Shown: one piece after another, positions 59,340-64,000 of the stretch
How the letters are laid out: the number at the start of each line of letters is the position of its first letter
How positions within the stretch are numbered: position 1 is the stretch's first letter
NCBI GenBank assembly: GCA_003024785.1
Contig: PUQB01000009.1
Span: 145,001-209,000, forward strand
Source of the DNA: Selaginella tamariscina
Taxonomy: Eukaryota > Streptophyta > Lycopodiopsida > Selaginellales > Selaginellaceae
Direction: 5' to 3'
DNA length: 64,000 bases
Notes under the pieces: generated by a model
What the model saw: only the letters and a program-made list of their open reading frames with translations
What the model was told of the DNA's origin: nothing
Databases searched by the model: none
Program-made: the position numbers and the translations under genes

Positions 59340-61560
59340 TCGGTTGAAAGAAAAATGCACATAACCTTCTGTCAGCTTGATAAATTTACTCTCCGAAAGA
59401 GGTTTTGTGAACAATTGTTGGTTTGAAGGAATGAACTCAAGCAAAATATGCCCAAAAGCCACCTGCTCACAGAAGAAGAGGCATGAAACACAGAATGTTT
59501 AGACATAGCAATGTAGATTTGATTCTTGCATAAGAGAGTAGATGCATCATGTTGTTGTTGAAGTTTGTACAAGAGCAGTCGTAGCCAAACGATCTCACCA
59601 GCAACAGAGCTGGTAGCATTTGAGAGTGCAACGCTTGGCTACCTCTTACTAAACCAAGAAACTGGAGCGCCTAAATGATGCAGCAAATACCAGAGGTGGA
59701 GCATTTGGTATCTAAGTCTCCAGCCCAATCAACATCACTGTAACATCAGTGTTGAATTTGTTTCATTGCTGAATTTGCTGAATGTTGATGCATGTAGCGG
59801 CTTAGAGACCAATAACAAAAAGATATTTGGTCTTGTTGAGCTTGCCAAATATAAAAGTCCTACCTATACGTGGAAGAATGTTGAAAATATTTATTACACA
59901 TGTTTAATTTATACATGTTCTACTGTAGTTATCTAGTGTTTAAAGTCATGCCATATATGGATTTCTGAAAAGTTTGTGTCTCTCTCACTGTCCCTGCCCA
60001 AAATTTTGGTCTTGGAGTTTGATTGGAGCAACCAGAAGGAGAAGGATGCCTACCATAGTGCTCCATATTGAAAGGAAATTCCTTTATTAGCCATGTCACT
60101 TTAGGGGCGTATTGTAGGTGGCTCCTGCTGTAATATCGATGTTAGATGTAGATTTTGAGCCAAGCAATAATCATCTTAAGAAGCAAGCTCATCTCCAGGT
60201 TCATTATCATCACCCTCATGATATAATCATTCAAAGAGCTTGGATCAATTGGAGAGACAAAATATTAAGAAAATGTTGTTTATAAGCAAGATTGATAACC
60301 TTCATCTCCATTCATATCCAACCAAATGGCAATGTTAAGAGTTGAAGAGGGCAGTCGTTCTCTCTTTAAGATGAGGTGCAATGAGGTGAATCAATGAGTT
60401 CATGATGAGTTTGTCATGAACTTAATTGGGTTCGTGAAATCTTTTGAGTTGGGTTTACAATAAACTCCATTGGATTCGTCACGAACTTAATAGGGTTCGT
60501 TCTCTATTAATAAGTCATTGTTCACCTATTGACTCTTGCTCATTTGTGAAACTTAGAAAAAAGTCAGCCCCGAGTTGAAGTGCGAATACAAGACATCCAT
60601 AATGATAAAGGTAGTTAATGGTTTGACCTTGTTTGGATGTGGGAAATGATTTTGAATGTACATGACAACTTATACAGCCTCTTGCTAAAGAAACTTAGGC
60701 TTCCAAAAAACATATAACAACATTCTATAGCGAAGTCGTTTTGTTGTAGTTTTAAGGACAAGATTATTGACAACGAATCCCATGTTCCTTACAAAAGGCC
60801 TTCATATATGTGCATAGGCTAGCACTCTACTTCTATGAGAAACTCCTTAAAGCATGTTGTTTTTGATCCTTATGCTAAAGATACTTGGTCACATCTATAA
60901 TGATTTACTGGTTACACCAATGTTTAGTTTTTTTTAGTAAGGATCACCTTGCAGTCTCTTACAAAATCCATATTTTGGAATAAAGTGAATGGTGTAGTAC
61001 AATATAAGTATCAGTGAAGAGAGAGTTGTACTAATTGGAGAGGGCATTGTGTTTTGGGTTAACAATCTGTCGAGTTTGTTTGCATAAGACAAAAGTATGA
61101 CACAAGGAAAGATGAGAATTAAAGGGTCCAAAAAATTCATCAAGTAGCCCTTGTGCTTCCATCTCTTTGATGATGTTAAAGCTGTGTGTTGGATAGAATA
61201 GTCTTAGACAATATGCAAACTGCATGTTGTGCGTCAGAAGTTCTTGTGGATAGTATGTTGATGATTTTGTGAGAAATTTACTTCCAACCCTTGATTAGTC
61301 AGTTTGGCTATAGAGACAAGGTTTTTGGCTAACACAGGAAAATATCACACTGCCTTCAAACGCAAATCACTATTACTCCCTACTGAGACTCTAACATCTC
61401 CAACTTCTGGTTGCAAGCTACCATTGTCAACTTGGATAAAGCCCCTTTTGAAGCTCCTAGTTGAACAAAGTGAGGAGTGTGCATCATGTGGCGTTCACAA
61501 TTTGAATCCATTGTTAGAATATCAATAAAAGTTAGTGACTATGTAGAATTGGATTTTACC
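59340..61560 (-). mobile_element. Decayed Ty1/copia pol fragment, minus strand
   Basis: The minus strand reads VDWAGDLDTKCSTSG at about 59700-59745, the diagnostic start of the copia RNase H (D-W-A-G-x-x-x-x-R-x-S-T-S-G). Downstream pieces include AIYIWF-like residues and KHSVFHASS at about 59480-59510 (family K-H-I-x-x-x-x-H). Higher coordinates carry a pre-integrase-like piece, KEMEAQGLLDEF then LCKQTRQIVNPKHNALSN, at 61170-61031. No frame is intact and no LTRs were found, so the ends are approximate. Confidence 0.65.
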
Positions 61561-62092
61561 ACTTTTTTTTTTAGGCATTTGTTACAAGACTACCAATGCC
61601 CAATATTTGCAACCTAGCAATTCTTCAACATATTATCGCTCAAGGAAAATTAAACTTTTTAATGTGAAATGTCTTGAGTTGTGGGTTATAAGTAGATACA
61701 GTGACTGCAGTATAATCCTCTTACTTTGGTTTGAGACATATTGTGCTACATTGAAGTATGCCTAATCTATATTGAAGTGAATAATGTGGTGGAAGGTCGT
61801 GCACATTATATTGAGAAGCCGGGTGAAGCACATGTTATTTGAGATTGGATCCCCTTATGTATGAATGGAGTTGGCTACATGAGAAGAAATATCATAATGA
61901 AAAAAAAGATGGAAACTATATAGAAGATTAGGGATATTGCGATTGTGTTGGTCTCCTAGTGAGAATTCGAATGATGTGGCAATATTGTGATTGGTTCACA
62001 TTGGTGTAATATTAATTAATCCTTGATTTTTGAAAGGCTATATTTTCATTATTATTGAATTTTTAGATATATAAGATATTGTATACTGTATA
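61561..62092. other. Intergenic AT-rich DNA
   Basis: No coding or repeat signal was recognised between the copia relic and the palindrome at 62093. Confidence 0.45.
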
Positions 62093-62118
62093 TACGCATG
62101 TGTATATACACATGCGTA
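62093..62118. repeat. Perfect 26-bp palindrome
   Basis: The sequence reads the same on both strands: arm TACGCATGTGTAT on the left and its reverse complement on the right, with no loop. It lies just upstream of the TATA-bearing leader of the terminal gypsy element. Confidence 0.9.
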
Positions 62119-62120
62119 GT

Positions 62121-62265
62121 GACACATGGGTAGTGATATGGCCCCATGTCAGTGCCACATGTCGCATGTGTGCCACGTGGTAGAAGATCTCTTGTATATA
62201 AGTAGGGTTTTGAGTTGAATAAAGTATCACGTTCTATGCATATTTATATGTTCTTTCATTGGTGG
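62121..62265 (+). repeat. Possible LTR end with TATA box and polyA signal
   Basis: TGACACATGG starts the segment and it ends near TTCTTTCA (TG...CA). TATATAAG at 62195-62202 and AATAAA at 62218-62223 lie in between. TGGTGGAGAAGTTGGG just after could be a tRNA-type primer site. The downstream gag supports an LTR reading, but there is no second LTR copy in the window to confirm it. Confidence 0.35.
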
Positions 62266-62311
62266 AGAAGTTGGGTATTCCTTTTTTTCTACTTCTTCTT
62301 TTCTTGTTTCT

Positions 62312-64000
62312 ATGACAATGAATATAGAAACGGCTTTTAGCATTATTATTATTGCTATTGATGCACAAACTAAATTGTTGAAACACTTTGTTGAGGGTCC
62401 ATCCTCCTTTTCCCTGCCTGAGTCTCTTGTTGGGGGATCTGCTTATAGTACTCCTTCGTCTTCTTCATAGTTCACAAATCCAAGGGTTCGACCCCAATCT
62501 TTTTGTGGTGATTTGGGAGATATGTATACCACTAGTTTAATCATTTTCAAGTTATTGTTTGTTATCATAATTGGGATGAGGCCCGTGCTCTCAGAGAATT
62601 TCCTACATGTTTGGAAGGCCCTACGCTCAAATGGTATAATGGATTGGTTGCGGAGATTCAAGTCAATAGTAATCGGTTGACAGAATGCCTCAACAACATA
62701 CGTTTGGCAAAGTTGAGAATTCAGATAATGCTTTCCAACAACTGCATGCGATACGACAACATCATGGTGAGTCTGTATGTGGTTCATATTAGGTTCGAGG
62801 ATTTAGTTCGGCATGCATATCTTAATATGCCTGAGCCCATTAAGCTTGGTATGTTATGGCCAACTATGTGACCCGAACTTGTTCGATTCATTCAGGCTCT
62901 TCGTCCTACTACATTAGAGAAAGCTTTTGCACTAGCTTAACGATTTGAGTTGGTGCCTGGTGAGGGCCATGGTCTCCTTGGGTTACTTGCTTCTCCTATT
63001 CAGCATGCTGATCCAATGGAGGTTGACACTGCTGCATATGTGCCTGCACAACAAGCTCTTCGTGGTCAACCTCAGGGCCCACCCCGTGGACCACCTCTAC
63101 AAAATCGTTCTGCACTTGTTCTAGTTCTTGCCCGTGGTGGTCAAAATCTATGGATTCATGATAGGAGGAATCAGAACAATGCAGGTTGACCCAATCAAGT
63201 TCATTGTTGGGCATGTTGGCACCTGGACATACTTGACGGGCATGTGATGTGTATCCTGCTTGGTGTTCACCACATCTAGGCTGGCGACCATATGTTCTAG
63301 ATGGTGTACCTGTGGTGGCCATTATGTTTAATGATGAACTTCTAGATGCAAATGACGAAGCCTCTCTTGCAAGTGGATCTGTTGCAGAAAACCAGTAATC
63401 GTACGTGCGACTGAGGGATCCTGTGCAATGGAAACTCCCCTCCATGCTTTTTCCACTATGCATTAAGGGTTGCAAGTTCCATCAAATCATCCAGTTTTCA
63501 CATTTTTTACACGAGTGAATGATTTTTTAGTCACAATGCTTGTGGATACAGGATCTAGTATGTCTTCCATAATTACTTCTTTGGCACATTGGTGCTCATT
63601 ACCTTTAAGACGTGCAGATAAGGTCTTGCACATTTTATATAGTAATGGGCAGTCTCGTGTAGTATCACAGTCACCACTTTGACTACATTGGTTATGGGTG
63701 CCAACTGTAAGTTTCTCTCTAGGTCTCTTACAATTGTCCCTTCCCAGGTCTTCGACATTATTCTAAGATGTGATTGGTTAAAGTAGTCGAAAGGTATGTG
63801 TGATTTTTACTCTTTCTTCTCGTATTACGCTTGGAGTCTGTGTCTCTGTAGTTTGTTCCTTTACGCCCAGAGAAGCTATTGTTGTTTGTATCACGCATAC
63901 AGCTCCTTTGATTCTGGTCTTGAGTGGTGTTCATCTCAACATGTTCAAATGCTGGATCCGTCACCTGAGTATCGAGCACACTGCATCGAGCAACTTAAGC
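62312..64000 (+). mobile_element. Decayed Ty3/gypsy 5' part (gag and protease), running off the window
   Basis: An ATG at 62312 opens a 52-codon gag N-terminus (MTMNIETAF...). Further gag pieces follow: GPTLKWYNGL at about 62615-62650, NMPEPIKLGML at 62825-62860 and LRPTTLEKAFALA at about 62900-62938. TRVNDFLVTMLVDTGSSMSS at about 63510-63570 is a retropepsin with its D-T-G-S active site. A stop after ALA and frame changes mark decay. Later pol domains must lie beyond 64000. Confidence 0.7.

Overview
This is nuclear DNA from a plant-lineage eukaryote. Two host genes belong to plant-type families: a SIP1-like trihelix factor and a CENP-E-like kinesin-7. An epsin of the plant EPSIN type and a decayed B3 DNA-binding domain also point to plants. 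The long SHIPPO (PGPGxY-repeat) gene is a ciliary or sperm-axoneme marker. Together they suggest a streptophyte with flagellated sperm (bryophyte, lycophyte, fern or charophyte) rather than a flowering plant. The species cannot be told from the sequence. No tRNA, rRNA or CRISPR array was seen.

Layout. (1) 1-4.36 kb is AT-rich DNA with a frameshifted B3-domain relic. (2) 4.36-22.31 kb is a GC-richer retrotransposon block. Two minus-strand Ty3/gypsy bodies share a middle LTR (LTR-A-LTR-B-LTR, with LTRs of about 650-670 bp). A plus-strand chromodomain Ty3/gypsy element (8038-14025) is nested inside body A and flanked by the 5-bp duplication CATAC. Its primer site is complementary to the predicted 5' end of its own transcript, the mark of self-priming Tf1/sushi-type elements. 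(3) 22.3-35.3 kb is gene-free, very AT-rich DNA with a decayed minisatellite at about 24.55-25.6 kb. (4) 35.3-58.8 kb is a gene island: a trihelix gene (+), a SHIPPO-repeat gene (-, convergent with it), a decayed Ty3/gypsy copy (+), then an epsin gene (-) and a kinesin-7 gene (+) arranged head to head about 700 bp apart. (5) 59.3-64 kb holds a minus-strand Ty1/copia relic and the 5' part of a decayed plus-strand Ty3/gypsy element that runs off the window.

The host genes have many small exons and short introns packed with CA, CT/GA and AT microsatellites, often starting within a few bases of a splice site. Three unrelated host genes need isolated 1-nt (occasionally 2-nt) corrections, often in or beside short homopolymer runs. 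That looks like consensus-sequence error more than gene decay, but it has to be checked.

The host genes act separately: a nuclear transcription factor, an axonemal structural protein, a clathrin-coat adaptor and a mitotic motor. Only the epsin/kinesin pair, with its shared intergenic region, suggests joint regulation.
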